A stretch of DNA of 64,000 nucleotides from assembly GCF_900115715.1 (NCBI RefSeq), contig NZ_FOXM01000003.1, positions 124,001 to 188,000 on the forward strand, given 5' to 3'. Shown here one piece after another: positions 1 through 8,925 of the stretch. The first letter of the stretch is position 1. Every line of letters begins with the position of its first letter. Source of the stretch: Geopseudomonas sagittaria (GTDB taxonomy: Bacteria > Pseudomonadota > Gammaproteobacteria > Pseudomonadales > Pseudomonadaceae). Below the pieces are notes generated by a model. That model was not told the origin of the DNA and made no database searches. It saw only the letters and a list, made by a program, of their open reading frames with translations. A program made the position numbers and the translations under genes.

Positions 1-672
1 AAGATCGTCCGCTATCGCGAGCACGCCATCGGCGGCGCGGACGGCCACTACGGCCTGTTCCGCGGCGAGGACATGGGCAACACCTTCTCCCTGCTGCGCC
101 CCAACGAGCTGTGGTGGAACTACGGCGTCGACAAGTACCTCAAGGGCCAGAAGCCGCGCTCGCTGGACCTGCTCTACTGGAACAACGACCACACCCATCT
201 GCCCGGGGCCATGTACTGCTGGTACCTGCGCCACACCTACCTGCAGAACGAGCTGAAGACCGGCAAGCTCGAGGTCTGCGGCGAAACCCTCGACCTGTCC
301 AAGCTAGACATGCCGACCTACGTCGTCGGCGCCCGCGAGGACCACATCGTGCCATGGCGCAGCGCCTTCACCAGCTCACGTCTGCTCAAGGGGCCGACCC
401 GCTTCGTGCTCGGTGCTTCGGGACACATCGCCGGCATCATCAACCCGGCCTCGAAGAACAAGCGCAACTACTGGACCAGCGATGCGCTGCCGGCCGACCC
501 GGATCAGTGGCTGGAAGGCGCTACCGAACAACCCGGCAGCTGGTGGCTCGACTGGACCAACTGGCTGGGCCAGCATGCCGGCAAACAGGGCAAGCCGGTC
601 ACCCGCCTCGGCTCGGCCGACTACCCGCCGCTGGAGGCCGCCCCTGGCCAGTACGTGCTGGCCCGCAGCTGA
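1..672 (+). CDS. phaC: Class I poly(3-hydroxyalkanoate) synthase, C-terminal part (cut by window edge)
   Basis: The reading frame is open from the first base, so the N-terminus and the nucleophilic Cys lie outside the window. The visible 223 residues match the C-terminal half of PHA synthases: the segment LLRPNELWWNYGVDKYL, then LDLLYWNNDHTHLPG. The catalytic Asp lies in GAREDHIVPW (codon 340-342) and the catalytic His in GASGHIAGIIN (codon 424-426). The YLRHTYLQNEL segment is typical of class I enzymes. The enzyme polymerises 3-hydroxyacyl-CoA into storage granules in the cytoplasm. It converges with the LuxR-type gene that follows, with only 12 bp between stop codons. It may be part of a phaCAB-like locus to the left, which cannot be seen. 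Confidence 0.93.
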   Translation, partial: KIVRYREHAIGGADGHYGLFRGEDMGNTFSLLRPNELWWNYGVDKYLKGQKPRSLDLLYWNNDHTHLPGAMYCWYLRHTYLQNELKTGKLEVCGETLDLSKLDMPTYVVGAREDHIVPWRSAFTSSRLLKGPTRFVLGASGHIAGIINPASKNKRNYWTSDALPADPDQWLEGATEQPGSWWLDWTNWLGQHAGKQGKPVTRLGSADYPPLEAAPGQYVLARS

Positions 673-684
673 CCCAAGCCCCCC

Positions 685-1848
685 TCAATCCATCGCCACC
701 ACACTGCACAGCAACAGCTGCACCAGCGCGGTCTGCCGCTTCACCCCGGTCTTGGCGAACACCGCGCGCAGGTGGCTGCGCGCGGTGTTGCGGCTGATGC
801 CCAGCCTGGAGGCGGTCTCCTCGAGGGTCAGGCCCTCGCCGAGCAGCACGGCCAGCGCGGCCTCGGCCGGGGTGAGCTGGTAGAGCTGGCGCAGCAGGGG
901 TTCGGAGGGCTGCGCCGGGCGGTTGCTGTCGCGCAGGATCAGCTCGACGGCAGCCGCGCGGCCGGCTTCGGCGCTGGCGGTCAGCGGGATGCTGCGCACC
1001 AGCACGCTGAGGCTGCCGCGCTGGCCGGCGCGGTCGAGGGCAATGGCTTCCACCAGACCGGTACCGTTGCGGCCAGCAGCCGCCTGCTTGATCAGCCGCC
1101 ACAGGCGGCGGTCGTCGCGCGGCGAAATGGCCTCGAGCATGCCGTTGTGCAGCTGCAGGCTGTCCCGTTCGGCGAGGATGTCCTCGGCGATGCGGTTGAT
1201 CCTGAAGATGCCGCCCTGCTCGTCGAGCAGGATCGAGCCGATACCCATGCGCTCCAGGGTGCCGACATACAGGCGGCAGGCGCTCTCGACCCGGTCGAGG
1301 TGCGCGTACAGGCGCAGCGCGCGCTTGAGGTGCGCCAGCAGCAGGCCGCACAGCGCGCGCTCCGTCTCGCTGAACGGCCCGCTTTCCGGCGGACGGCTCA
1401 GGCGCAGGCGGAATTCGCGCTCGCGGCCGTCGTCGCTGCGGATGTCGGCGCCCATCATGTAGCGAACCTGCAACGGTTCGAGGAAATCGCGGTAGATCAC
1501 GCTGCCCAGCCACTCGCGCTCGTCGATCAGCTCCTCGAGCATCACCACGGTGTCGTGCGGCAGGTTGACGAACGGATCGACCGCGTACAGCGAGCTGCTG
1601 TAGAGGGCGTGGATGTGCGGCCGCGCCTCGCCGGCGAACACCACCAGGCCGCGATCCTCCGCGCTCGGCAGGCGGATGGTCAGCGACGCGTAGTTGGCTC
1701 CGAACTGCCGGCGCAGGGCGTCGAGCAAACCGCTCCACGGCTTGTCCTCGAGCAGGCCGTCGTAGACCAGACCGATCAACCCCTGCAGTTCGGCGTAGCT
1801 GGTGCCCGCCGCGAGGCAAGGGGCGCAGGCGCCCCCTGCCCCGTCCAT
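685..1848 (-). CDS. LuxR-family transcriptional regulator (TeiR-like layout)
   Basis: A 387-residue protein whose C-terminus is a LuxR-type helix-turn-helix (about residues 320-380: LTPAEAALAVLLGEGLTLEE, then SRLGISRNTARSHLRAVFAKTGV). The first 300 residues are a PAS/GAF-like sensory region without a response-regulator receiver domain. The ATG at 1848 is chosen over the GTG three bases upstream because GGAGG sits 6 bases before it. Its start overlaps the stop of the DUF1329 gene by one base, so the two are translationally linked. Size and layout resemble TeiR, the testosterone-responsive regulator of Comamonas; that resemblance is an inference from memory of the family, not an alignment. It probably controls the leftward cluster A operons. 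Confidence 0.82.
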   Translation of the reverse strand: MDGAGGACAPCLAAGTSYAELQGLIGLVYDGLLEDKPWSGLLDALRRQFGANYASLTIRLPSAEDRGLVVFAGEARPHIHALYSSSLYAVDPFVNLPHDTVVMLEELIDEREWLGSVIYRDFLEPLQVRYMMGADIRSDDGREREFRLRLSRPPESGPFSETERALCGLLLAHLKRALRLYAHLDRVESACRLYVGTLERMGIGSILLDEQGGIFRINRIAEDILAERDSLQLHNGMLEAISPRDDRRLWRLIKQAAAGRNGTGLVEAIALDRAGQRGSLSVLVRSIPLTASAEAGRAAAVELILRDSNRPAQPSEPLLRQLYQLTPAEAALAVLLGEGLTLEETASRLGISRNTARSHLRAVFAKTGVKRQTALVQLLLCSVVAMD

Positions 1849-3224
1849 CACAGACCTCCCCGCCGCGCCGCCTCCGGCCCGAACATCGCCGCCCGGAAGT
1901 TCGGGGCGTTCAGCTTGTAGCCCTTGGGTTGCTCGTTGATCAGGTTGAACGCCAGGTAGGATTTCTCCAGCAGGTCATGGTACAGACCGACACCGGCCTG
2001 CGGCGTCTGCGTCTCGTAGGCGTAGAAGAAGTTGAGCATCGAGGTGCGCCAGAGTTCGCCACGGCTGTCGTAGTTGTCGGCGACGATGGGGAACCAGGTG
2101 TCCTCGTCGATGTACAGGCGACGCTTGCCGTACAGGTGCCGGTAGTCGGCCTTGAGGGTGCCTTCCAGGACCCACACGCGGTGCTTCTCGTAGCGCATGT
2201 GGGTCGGGTCGATATGACCGGGCTTGATCAGGTCGGCGTACTTGAGTTGCGGCGAGTGGATGCGATAGGCGTTGTAGGGGATGTACAGCTCCTCCTTGCC
2301 AACGATCTTCCAGTCGTAGCGCTGGCCGGAACCGTTGAACAGCCGCACCTCGTCCACGGTGATGGAACCGCCGGAACCGGGGAACGCCATGTCGAAGCCA
2401 TAACCGGGGGCCTGGCGCACGCGGCGGGTACCCGGGTCGTAGCGCCAGCTCTGGCGTGGCTCGGTCTTGTCGTTCCAGAACTCCATGCCGGTGTTCACCT
2501 CGCCCTTGTCACGCAGCGGCAGCAGGGTCTCGTTGAGGTAGAAGGACGACTGGCCGCTGGTGTCGCCGATGCGCCCCGGCTCCAGATGCGGCGCCAGGTT
2601 CTTCGAGTGGACGCGCCCCCAGTTGACCTTGCCGTCCCTGACCACATAGGCGTTGTCCGAGACATATTCCTCGGTCCATGGGCGCACGGTGAACAGCGAG
2701 GCGTTCTTCAACAGCTCCAGGCCGCTCTTCGGCATGGGGAAGGGCGTACCGCCGGTCTTGGCCACCACACCCTCGCCGTCATCGGTCAGGTGGGCGTAGC
2801 CGACGTTGGCCTTGGTCGCCTGGCACACGCTGTCGTTGAAGCGGAAGTCGCGATGCGAGGGATAGACCGGCATGCTGAAGGTATCGGGATACAGCCGGAA
2901 CAACGCCTTCATGCCGTCGGTGAGGTACTGCGCGTGCTCGGCCATGTTCGCCGCAGTGATGGTGAACAGCGGCTTTTCGTCCGCATAAGGATCGAGCGGA
3001 TGGTTGCCGGTGCCCTGGAAGTTCACGTGCGGCGGCGCGCCCAGCCACTTGCCGGAATACTCCGGAATGCTGCCGTCGGCGTTGCCGGCGCGCTCGGCGC
3101 CCATGCAGGTGTAGGTGCTGCTGTCCAGCTGGGCCGCTTCATCGGTCTTGGCCAGCGCCGGCGTGGCGAGCGCGAACAGCGCGCCACAGGCGAGCAGGCT
3201 GGCGAGTTGCGTGTGCTTCTTCAT
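1848..3224 (-). CDS. DUF1329 family exported protein
   Basis: 458 residues with a clear signal peptide (MKKHTQLASLLACGALFALA, cleavage near residue 25). The N-terminal GAERAGNADGSIPEYSGKW motif is the hallmark of DUF1329 proteins, which adopt a LolA/LolB-like lipid-binding fold and are nearly always encoded next to a DUF1302 protein, as here (15 bp from the gene at 3240). It is probably periplasmic or at the outer membrane. Four Cys residues are scattered, with no lipobox. A paralogue lies at 45449-46822. A role in handling the hydrophobic substrate of the neighbouring enzymes is inferred from context. Confidence 0.88.
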   Translation of the reverse strand: MKKHTQLASLLACGALFALATPALAKTDEAAQLDSSTYTCMGAERAGNADGSIPEYSGKWLGAPPHVNFQGTGNHPLDPYADEKPLFTITAANMAEHAQYLTDGMKALFRLYPDTFSMPVYPSHRDFRFNDSVCQATKANVGYAHLTDDGEGVVAKTGGTPFPMPKSGLELLKNASLFTVRPWTEEYVSDNAYVVRDGKVNWGRVHSKNLAPHLEPGRIGDTSGQSSFYLNETLLPLRDKGEVNTGMEFWNDKTEPRQSWRYDPGTRRVRQAPGYGFDMAFPGSGGSITVDEVRLFNGSGQRYDWKIVGKEELYIPYNAYRIHSPQLKYADLIKPGHIDPTHMRYEKHRVWVLEGTLKADYRHLYGKRRLYIDEDTWFPIVADNYDSRGELWRTSMLNFFYAYETQTPQAGVGLYHDLLEKSYLAFNLINEQPKGYKLNAPNFRAAMFGPEAARRGGL

Positions 3225-3239
3225 GGGTCCCTCCCCTTC

Positions 3240-4901
3240 TTAGTAGGTGTACTTGGCGTTCAGCGACACGTAGTCGCGATCCGCCAGGGTGCGGCCATTG
3301 GCGATGTCCGCCGAGCCGAGGTAGCCGACGTAGGTCATGCCGACCTGGAAGTTGCCGAGGTACTTGAAGTCGCCGCCGACGGTGATGCGCTTCTCGTCGC
3401 GACCAAGACCCGAGTAGGCGCTGCCGGAGACGTTCTGGTTCCAGAACACCTTGGTGGTCAGGTCCCAGCCGCTGAACAGGCTCGGGTAGTCGAACATCGC
3501 GCCCACGCCGAGCAGCGTGCTGCCGCGGGTCTGGCCGTCGTACTCGAAGTCGTCGAAGCTGCCGTTCTGCCCCGGCAGCCCCCCGCTGACCTGCAGGGTG
3601 TCGACGCTGTCGATACGCTGGTGCACCACCTCGCCCATCAGCGTGGTCTGGTGGGCCAGCGCGCTCGGGCCGAGGATGTAGACGGCGTTGAGGTTGCCCT
3701 GGATCAGGTTGCCACGGGTCGGCGCGCCGTTGGACAGGTACACGGCGGCATCCTCGCGGTAGCTCAGGTCGCTGCCGATCTGCACCGCATCGCCGAGCTT
3801 GGTGCTCAGGCTCACCCCGGTGAGGGCGATGTCGTCGAAGTAGCCGAGCTGGTAGGCCGGCGCATTGCCCGCCCCGGTGTCGCGGCCGATGCTCTTGAGC
3901 GAGGAGTATTGGGTGTCGCCGGTGAAATCGAAGAACAGCGCCGCCACCCGGTCGTGGTATCGGTAGTGATAGAGACCGACCTCGGTGTTGTGGCCGAGCC
4001 GGTAGCGCAGACCCAGGCCCCACTGGCCGTCGTCGTCCGGCTCCACCTCGCCGGCGAAGTTGGCCACCCGGAAGCTCTGGTCCGGCAGGTTGCCGATCAC
4101 CCCCGGCGCCAGGCGGAAGAACTGCGCGCCCGGGCCGAAGTAGTCGCTGCCGAAGTAGTCGCCCACCGGGTTGAGCAGGGTCTCCTCCCACTTGTACTGC
4201 CAGAAGCCGATCAGGGTCAGGTCGTCGGTCAGCGAGAAGGACGCCGACACCTGGCCGACCGGCAGGTAGGCGTCCTTGGCCTCGGTGCCCGGCACGTTGA
4301 ACTTGGTGGCGTCCACCGGCGCCTGGCCCTGGCTGATGTTCGGCCAGAACAGGCTCTCGCCCCAGGCCACCAGGTGGCGGCCGGCCTTGGCCGACAGGTA
4401 GCGGCCGTCCAGATCCCAGCTGCCGAACACGAAGGCGTCCAGCAGGCGGAATTCGCCGCCGCTGCGTTCACGGGTCTTGTCGATGAAATGGTCGTGAGCG
4501 CCGATCTTGTTGACGGTGAGCGGCGAATCGTTGTCGTTGCTGCCGTGGTAGGCCGCATCGTAGAAGTGGCTGGCGCGCAGCATGGCGCCGACGTTGTCGT
4601 GGCGCAGCAGCGCCTCGCCGAACAGGCTGACCCGGTTGGTGATCAGCGAGCCGCGATCGAAGTTGCGTGTGCCGTCGTCGCTGTTGAGGTCGTTGAGGTA
4701 CTCGTCGGCCGGCTTCTCGGTACGCACCGAAGCGGTGTAGTTGACCGTCAGCGACGATTCGAGGGTGGTCGACTCGCCCAGTTCGGCGGTCGGCAGGGCG
4801 CTCACCGCCCCGCTGCTCAACGCCACCGCCATGGCGAGCAACTCGCGCAGGTACGGCGGTTGGCCGGCGCGCCGGCAATCCTTTCTTGCTGCCTTGGGCA
4901 T
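3240..4901 (-). CDS. DUF1302 family outer-membrane porin-like protein
   Basis: 553 residues. A signal-like segment (about 18-36, LRELLAMAVALSSGAVSALP) is followed by alternating aromatic/polar strands and the C-terminal ending NAKYTY, with a terminal aromatic residue as expected for an outer-membrane beta-barrel. The NFDRGSLITNRVSLFGEA segment near residue 80 is characteristic of DUF1302. It is followed within 15 bp by the DUF1329 gene. The second pair at 45449-48524 has the same order. Likely an outer-membrane channel for a hydrophobic compound, but no substrate can be read from the sequence. Confidence 0.87.
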   Translation of the reverse strand: MPKAARKDCRRAGQPPYLRELLAMAVALSSGAVSALPTAELGESTTLESSLTVNYTASVRTEKPADEYLNDLNSDDGTRNFDRGSLITNRVSLFGEALLRHDNVGAMLRASHFYDAAYHGSNDNDSPLTVNKIGAHDHFIDKTRERSGGEFRLLDAFVFGSWDLDGRYLSAKAGRHLVAWGESLFWPNISQGQAPVDATKFNVPGTEAKDAYLPVGQVSASFSLTDDLTLIGFWQYKWEETLLNPVGDYFGSDYFGPGAQFFRLAPGVIGNLPDQSFRVANFAGEVEPDDDGQWGLGLRYRLGHNTEVGLYHYRYHDRVAALFFDFTGDTQYSSLKSIGRDTGAGNAPAYQLGYFDDIALTGVSLSTKLGDAVQIGSDLSYREDAAVYLSNGAPTRGNLIQGNLNAVYILGPSALAHQTTLMGEVVHQRIDSVDTLQVSGGLPGQNGSFDDFEYDGQTRGSTLLGVGAMFDYPSLFSGWDLTTKVFWNQNVSGSAYSGLGRDEKRITVGGDFKYLGNFQVGMTYVGYLGSADIANGRTLADRDYVSLNAKYTY

Positions 4902-5078
4902 ACTGCCTCCGGATTATTGTTGTTCTGGCATTGCAGGCCCGCGCTCAGGCATACGCCACGCGGGCAGGTCCATTGCCCCGACGCGCGAGGAGCCGGCGCG
5001 GCGGGGACAGGTCCAGTGTGGGAAGGGTCGGGTGGGTGACACATCACCCATTTGAGGGATATCCGGGCGTGTTGCGGT

Positions 5079-5981
5079 TCACTTCGCCGGCGCGTTGAAG
5101 CCCACCCCGAAGTCATGCCCCCACACACTCACCTCGCTGGCCTCGTAGACGCTGTGCCGCGTCCAGTCGAGGACCAGGCCGCCGAAGCCGTACTCGATGG
5201 CGAAGCCCGAGGGGGTGTCCATGTAGAAGGAGGTCATGCGGTCGTTGACGTGCTGGCCGAGGGTGGCCATCAGCTTCACACCCGCGCGCTGCATGCGGTC
5301 GTGGGCGCGGCCGACCTCCACCAGGTTGTCCACCTCCACCATCAGGTGCACGCAGCCACTGGGCACCGGGCCGCCGAACAGCGCCAGGCTGTGGTGGCGG
5401 CCGTTGTTGCAATGCAGGAAGTAGATCGGGATCGCCGGGGCGTCCGGCGCCGGCTGGAAGCGGTGGATGTCGGACAGGCCGAAGCCCATGACATCGCGCA
5501 GGAACGCCCAGGTCTCCGCGAAGTTCTCTGCCGGCAGCACGGTATGGCCCATGCCCAGCTCGCCGGTGACGAAGCCCGGCACGCCGGCCGGCGAGACGAA
5601 GCGGCGAAAGTCCGAGCACACACCCCACACCAGCTCGTGCAGGTTGCCGGAAGGGTCGCGCAGGCTGGCCAGCCCGTTGACCCGGCGCACCGCGCACAGC
5701 TCGGCGCAGCCGCGCTCGAACGGCACCCCGGCGCGCTCCAGTTCCGCGCAGGCCTGCTCGAAGGCCTCCTCGCCGGCCAGCTCCCAGCCGCTGGCCACGT
5801 AGCGGTCGGCCGGCCCGCCCGACACGAACAGGCGGAACGGCCGCTCGTCCATCTTGATATAGAGGTCGCCCAGCAGCCCCTCCTCCACCATCATGCCCAG
5901 CACGTCCTCGGCCTGCCGGCGCCAGGCGCCCAGGTCGCGGCTCGACGCCACCACGTAGGCCAGTCCACGAATGTCCATCAT
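5079..5981 (-). CDS. Extradiol ring-cleavage dioxygenase (two-domain VOC, BphC/HsaC type), copy 1
   Basis: A 300-residue type I extradiol dioxygenase built of two vicinal-oxygen-chelate domains. The iron ligands are visible as H146 (GMGHTVLP), H212 (GCVHLMVEV) and E263 (FAIEYGFGG); second-sphere residues H196/H197 (GRHHS), H244 and Y253 also fit BphC/HsaC. It should cleave a substituted catechol next to the hydroxyls with O2. The start has GAGGAG upstream. It lies downstream of the Rieske oxygenase, separated by a REP pair. A second copy lies at 50839-51738. The residues around the substrate pocket differ between the copies, so they may act on different catechols. Confidence 0.92.
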   Translation of the reverse strand: MMDIRGLAYVVASSRDLGAWRRQAEDVLGMMVEEGLLGDLYIKMDERPFRLFVSGGPADRYVASGWELAGEEAFEQACAELERAGVPFERGCAELCAVRRVNGLASLRDPSGNLHELVWGVCSDFRRFVSPAGVPGFVTGELGMGHTVLPAENFAETWAFLRDVMGFGLSDIHRFQPAPDAPAIPIYFLHCNNGRHHSLALFGGPVPSGCVHLMVEVDNLVEVGRAHDRMQRAGVKLMATLGQHVNDRMTSFYMDTPSGFAIEYGFGGLVLDWTRHSVYEASEVSVWGHDFGVGFNAPAK

Positions 5982-6038
5982 CGGTTCTCCTCGTCGCGGC
6001 GCCGGGCGGGGGCACCATGGCGGCGCATGAACACCCCC

Positions 6039-6133
6039 GTAGGGGCGAATTCATTCGCCAAGCAGGCCATCGGCCTGCCCTTGGCAGCATTGGGGGCCGC
6101 GCTGCGGCCCATGGCGAATGAATTCGCCCCCAC
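6039..6133. repeat. REP-like inverted repeat pair 1
   Basis: The palindromic unit GTAGGGGCGAATTCATTCGCC (6039-6059, 21 bases with GAATTC in the centre) occurs again inverted at 6113-6133. The spacer is GC-rich. The same unit occurs as inverted pairs at 22737-22799 and 23651-23711. It occupies the 180-bp gap between the Rieske and extradiol genes, and could form a stem that affects mRNA processing or stability. Confidence 0.9.
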
Positions 6134-6161
6134 AGAAGAGCCCGGCGCACGCCTTGGCTGA

Positions 6162-7238
6162 TCAGCCTCTCAGGTGGCGGATTTCCGGCTTCACGCCGAC
6201 GTAGTCCATGTCGATCTCGTGCTCGTAGCGGCGGGTCGACTCCTCGGACGCCTCGTTGATCGGCTGGAAGAACTGGTCGTACCACTTGCGCGCGTGGTAG
6301 ATCGGCCCGTCGCTCTCGCACAGCATCGGGTTGCCGATGCGCACCTTGTTGTCCCAGATGGCCACGTCGGTGCCCAGGGCGACGCACTGCAGCTCGGTCC
6401 ACTCGGCGATCAGCTGCTGGTTCTCCGCCTTGCTCAGCCCCGGGATGTTCTTGGTGGCCACGCCGAAGTGCAGGGTGAAGCTGTTGTGGTCGATGGCCGT
6501 GTTGCCGACGATGTAGATGGTCTCCATGTAGTGGCCCTTGTACGGCCCCTTCAACGACACCAGCAGCACGCCCGGCCCGTAGTAGGTGGCGTAGGTGATC
6601 ACCGCCTCGCCCGCGCTCATGATCCGCGAGCCGGAGATCTGCACCTGGGTGGCCTTGTGGCCCTCGAACAGATTGGCGAAGAACAGCGACGGCGACTGGT
6701 GCGTCTCGTCGAAGTGCCCCATGTCGACGATGTTGTCCACCAGCTCGCGACTGTTGGCGTTGATCACCCACTCCGCCCAGTGCATCTGGCTGTACTCCGG
6801 CGAATACAGCTCCTCCAGGCGCGGGATCTCCTGGCCTTCGAGCGGCGGGTTGCCGTCCGGGTCGTGCCAGATGAACAGCGCCTCGTTCAGCTCGGCGGTG
6901 GCCCAGCGGCCCACCCGCGCCTTCGGCGGCACGCGCTTGCAGTAGGGAATGCTCGCCGCCTTGCCCTCGCGGTCGAACTGCCAGCCGTGGAACGGGCAGA
7001 CCACGTTGTCGTTCTCCAGGCGACCGTGGCTGAGGTCGCCGCCCATGTGCGGGCACCAGGCGTCGAGCACCTGCAGCGCGCCGTCGGAGGTCTGGAACAC
7101 CACCAGGCGGTAGCCGAAGGCGTTCACCGTGTGCGGCTTGCCGTCCTTGTACTTGAGGGCCGAGCCCAGGCAGTGCCAGCCGCGGGCGTAACGCTCGGGG
7201 ATCGGGTCGGCGATGATCTTTGCGCGATTCATGGACAT
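6162..7238 (-). CDS. Rieske non-haem iron oxygenase, KshA-like (3-ketosteroid 9-alpha-hydroxylase family)
   Basis: 358 residues. The N-terminal Rieske domain carries C62-x-H64 and C81-x2-H84 (CPHMGGDLSHG, CPFHGW). The catalytic domain has the iron motif DNIVDMGHFDETH with H175 and H180. The RYARGWHCLG opening, the KDGKPHTVNAFG segment, the CPHMGGDLS box and the IPYCKRVPP segment follow the layout of KshA oxygenases more closely than ring-hydroxylating dioxygenase alpha subunits; no beta subunit is adjacent. A partner reductase of KshB type is encoded at 13491-14519. GGAGAC precedes the ATG at 7238. The exact substrate is not shown; any fused-ring or substituted cyclic ketone is possible. Confidence 0.86.
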   Translation of the reverse strand: MSMNRAKIIADPIPERYARGWHCLGSALKYKDGKPHTVNAFGYRLVVFQTSDGALQVLDAWCPHMGGDLSHGRLENDNVVCPFHGWQFDREGKAASIPYCKRVPPKARVGRWATAELNEALFIWHDPDGNPPLEGQEIPRLEELYSPEYSQMHWAEWVINANSRELVDNIVDMGHFDETHQSPSLFFANLFEGHKATQVQISGSRIMSAGEAVITYATYYGPGVLLVSLKGPYKGHYMETIYIVGNTAIDHNSFTLHFGVATKNIPGLSKAENQQLIAEWTELQCVALGTDVAIWDNKVRIGNPMLCESDGPIYHARKWYDQFFQPINEASEESTRRYEHEIDMDYVGVKPEIRHLRG

Positions 7239-7255
7239 GGTCGGGTCTCCAGGGC

Positions 7256-8443
7256 TCAGAGGAAGCTGTCGGTGGTGGTCTGGTCGGTCAGGGCGATGAA
7301 GCCGAAGGCGCGGCCGAACAGGTCGACGTTATTGGCGATGTGCGCGCGGCCGGTGAACACGTCGAGGAAGATCCGCGTCAGCGGATTGCTGCGGTAGGTG
7401 CCGGTGGCGCCGCAGCAGCGCAGCAGCTCGTTGATGTGGTGGGCGCACTCGTTGGCCACCTGGGCGAGCTGGTAGCGCTGGCGCAGCCGCTCGTTGACCG
7501 GCGCCGCTTCGCCGCGCTCGGCCCAGGCCATCTGCACCTCGTAGTGGCGCTTGCGGTTCTCCACCATCTGCTCGTGGGCCACCACCGCGCGGGCGTAGGC
7601 CAGCTGCGCGTTGGGGTCGTCCACCGTGCGCATGCCGACGTTCTTGCTGATGCCCTGCTGGGCGTAGTCCTTGAAGTGCTGGATGGCCGCCGCCAGGCCG
7701 CCTAGGCAGGCGTTGGACACCGCGGGGATGAACATCTGGGCGAACGGCACCCGGTACAGCGGCGCGCTGTTCAGCTCGCGGCCGGGGTTGGCCGCGTCGT
7801 CGTGCTGCTGGGTGGCGTGGGTACGGTGCAGCGGCACGAAGGCGTCCTCGACCACGATGTCGTGGCTGCCGGTGCCGCGCAGGCCGATCACCTCCCAATT
7901 GCGCTCGATGCGGAAATCGCTCTGCGGCAGCAGGAAGGTGCGGTAGCTGTTGCCCTTGCCGACGCCCGGCGTCAGGTTGCCGCCGAGGAACACCCAGTCG
8001 CAGTGCTCGCAGCCGGTCGAGAAGCCCCAGCGCCCGCTGATGCGGTAGCCGCCCTCCACTTCCGTGACCCTGGCCACCGGCATGTAGGTCGAGGCGACCA
8101 GCGTCGAGGCGTCCTCGCCCCACACCTCCTGCTGCGCCTGCTCGGGGAACAGCGCCAGCTGCCACGGATGCACCGCCACCACGCCGTACATCCAGGCGGT
8201 GGACATGCAGCCCTCGGCCAGCGTCTGCTGGATCTCGGCGAACACCTTGGGCCCGAACTCGAAGCCGCCGTGACGTTTCGGCTGCATGACGCGGAACAGC
8301 TGCGCCTCCTGCAGCGCGGCGATCACGTCGTCGGCCACCTTCAGCTCGGCCTCGGCCTGCGCGGCACGCTCGGCTAGCAGCGGCACCAGTGCCCGGGCGC
8401 GGGCCACCAGCTCCTCGGGGGAAATTCTTGTTGTTTGCTCCAT
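7256..8443 (-). CDS. Flavin-dependent monooxygenase, oxygenase component (HsaA/HpaH C2 type), copy 1
   Basis: 395 residues with the acyl-CoA dehydrogenase fold, used in this branch for reduced-flavin-dependent hydroxylation. Family landmarks: LAEGCMSTAWMYGVVAVHPW (about 70-90), YRISGRWGFSTGCEH, GLRGTGSHDIVVEDAFVP, and the C-terminal GRAHIANNVD segment. It would ortho-hydroxylate a phenol to a catechol using FMNH2/FADH2 from a separate reductase (21752 or 34422). The ATG at 8443 is preferred over 8455 because GGTGAG lies just upstream; this is not certain. Copy 2 (18762-19949) is a close paralogue by eye; copy 3 (48634-49854) is more distant. It is the first gene of the leftward block that contains the Rieske and extradiol enzymes. 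Confidence 0.88.
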   Translation of the reverse strand: MEQTTRISPEELVARARALVPLLAERAAQAEAELKVADDVIAALQEAQLFRVMQPKRHGGFEFGPKVFAEIQQTLAEGCMSTAWMYGVVAVHPWQLALFPEQAQQEVWGEDASTLVASTYMPVARVTEVEGGYRISGRWGFSTGCEHCDWVFLGGNLTPGVGKGNSYRTFLLPQSDFRIERNWEVIGLRGTGSHDIVVEDAFVPLHRTHATQQHDDAANPGRELNSAPLYRVPFAQMFIPAVSNACLGGLAAAIQHFKDYAQQGISKNVGMRTVDDPNAQLAYARAVVAHEQMVENRKRHYEVQMAWAERGEAAPVNERLRQRYQLAQVANECAHHINELLRCCGATGTYRSNPLTRIFLDVFTGRAHIANNVDLFGRAFGFIALTDQTTTDSFL

Positions 8444-8925
8444 CGACTCACCCATGGTCGTGCGGGAAGAAGTCGCGGGCCGCCTGACTCGGGGCGGCCC
8501 GCCCTGTGTGATACGGGATGGATTTTTGGTCGGGGGGTGGGGGGCGACATCATCCGTATGGAGTAGCCGCGCGGGTAGTGGGGGTTTTGTTGATCTGGAG
8601 CAAGGAATGGGGTGTTGTAGGGGAGAGTTGGATGGGAGTCAGGGTCTGCGGTTGGCTGGGTGTTGTGAAAGCGGGTCTTGGTTGTTTTTCATCTGGACCC
8701 CGCGCTAATCTCAACGCCTGCTCGAATGCCGCATGCAAAGGGAGTTGCCGTCTTGGTTCTTAACCGCCTACCAGCCCCACCTCCTTCGCGCAGCTCGCAT
8801 TCCAGAGCTGTTTAATGCGTTCACCCTGAAACTTTATCCACTAAACCATGCCAAGGGGGGGGGGCATGCGCCACCTGGTATCTATTTTTATTAGAAGCCG
8901 CCACAAACAACTTTAGGGGACCCAC
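8444..8925. other. Non-coding stretch upstream of two divergent genes
   Basis: About 480 bp between the leftward monooxygenase and the rightward HEPN-type gene. It must hold both promoters, but I find no convincing sigma-70 or sigma-54 elements. It changes from GC-rich (8450-8700) to AT-richer (from about 8790), and it contains a run of ten G (8855-8864) bounded by CATGCC and GCATGC. I see no RNA gene or credible coding frame. Confidence 0.6.
8855..8864. repeat. Homopolymeric G tract (10 G)
   Basis: Ten consecutive G, about 60 bp before the proposed TTG start of the HEPN-type gene and flanked by the partial inverted repeat CATGCC / GGCATG. Tracts of this length are prone to slippage; the position fits a promoter-spacing effect, which is inference only. 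Confidence 0.7.

Noticed and set aside
1929-5039. A long open frame on the plus strand across the DUF1329 and DUF1302 genes
   Set aside because: It is antisense to two well-supported genes, its product is rich in Val, Gly, Ala and Arg with no domain, and such frames are common in high-GC DNA.
8734-8750. A sigma-54-like element on the minus strand upstream of monooxygenase 1
   Set aside because: GG and GC are 11 bases apart rather than 10, which sigma-54 does not tolerate well, and the -24 half is poor.
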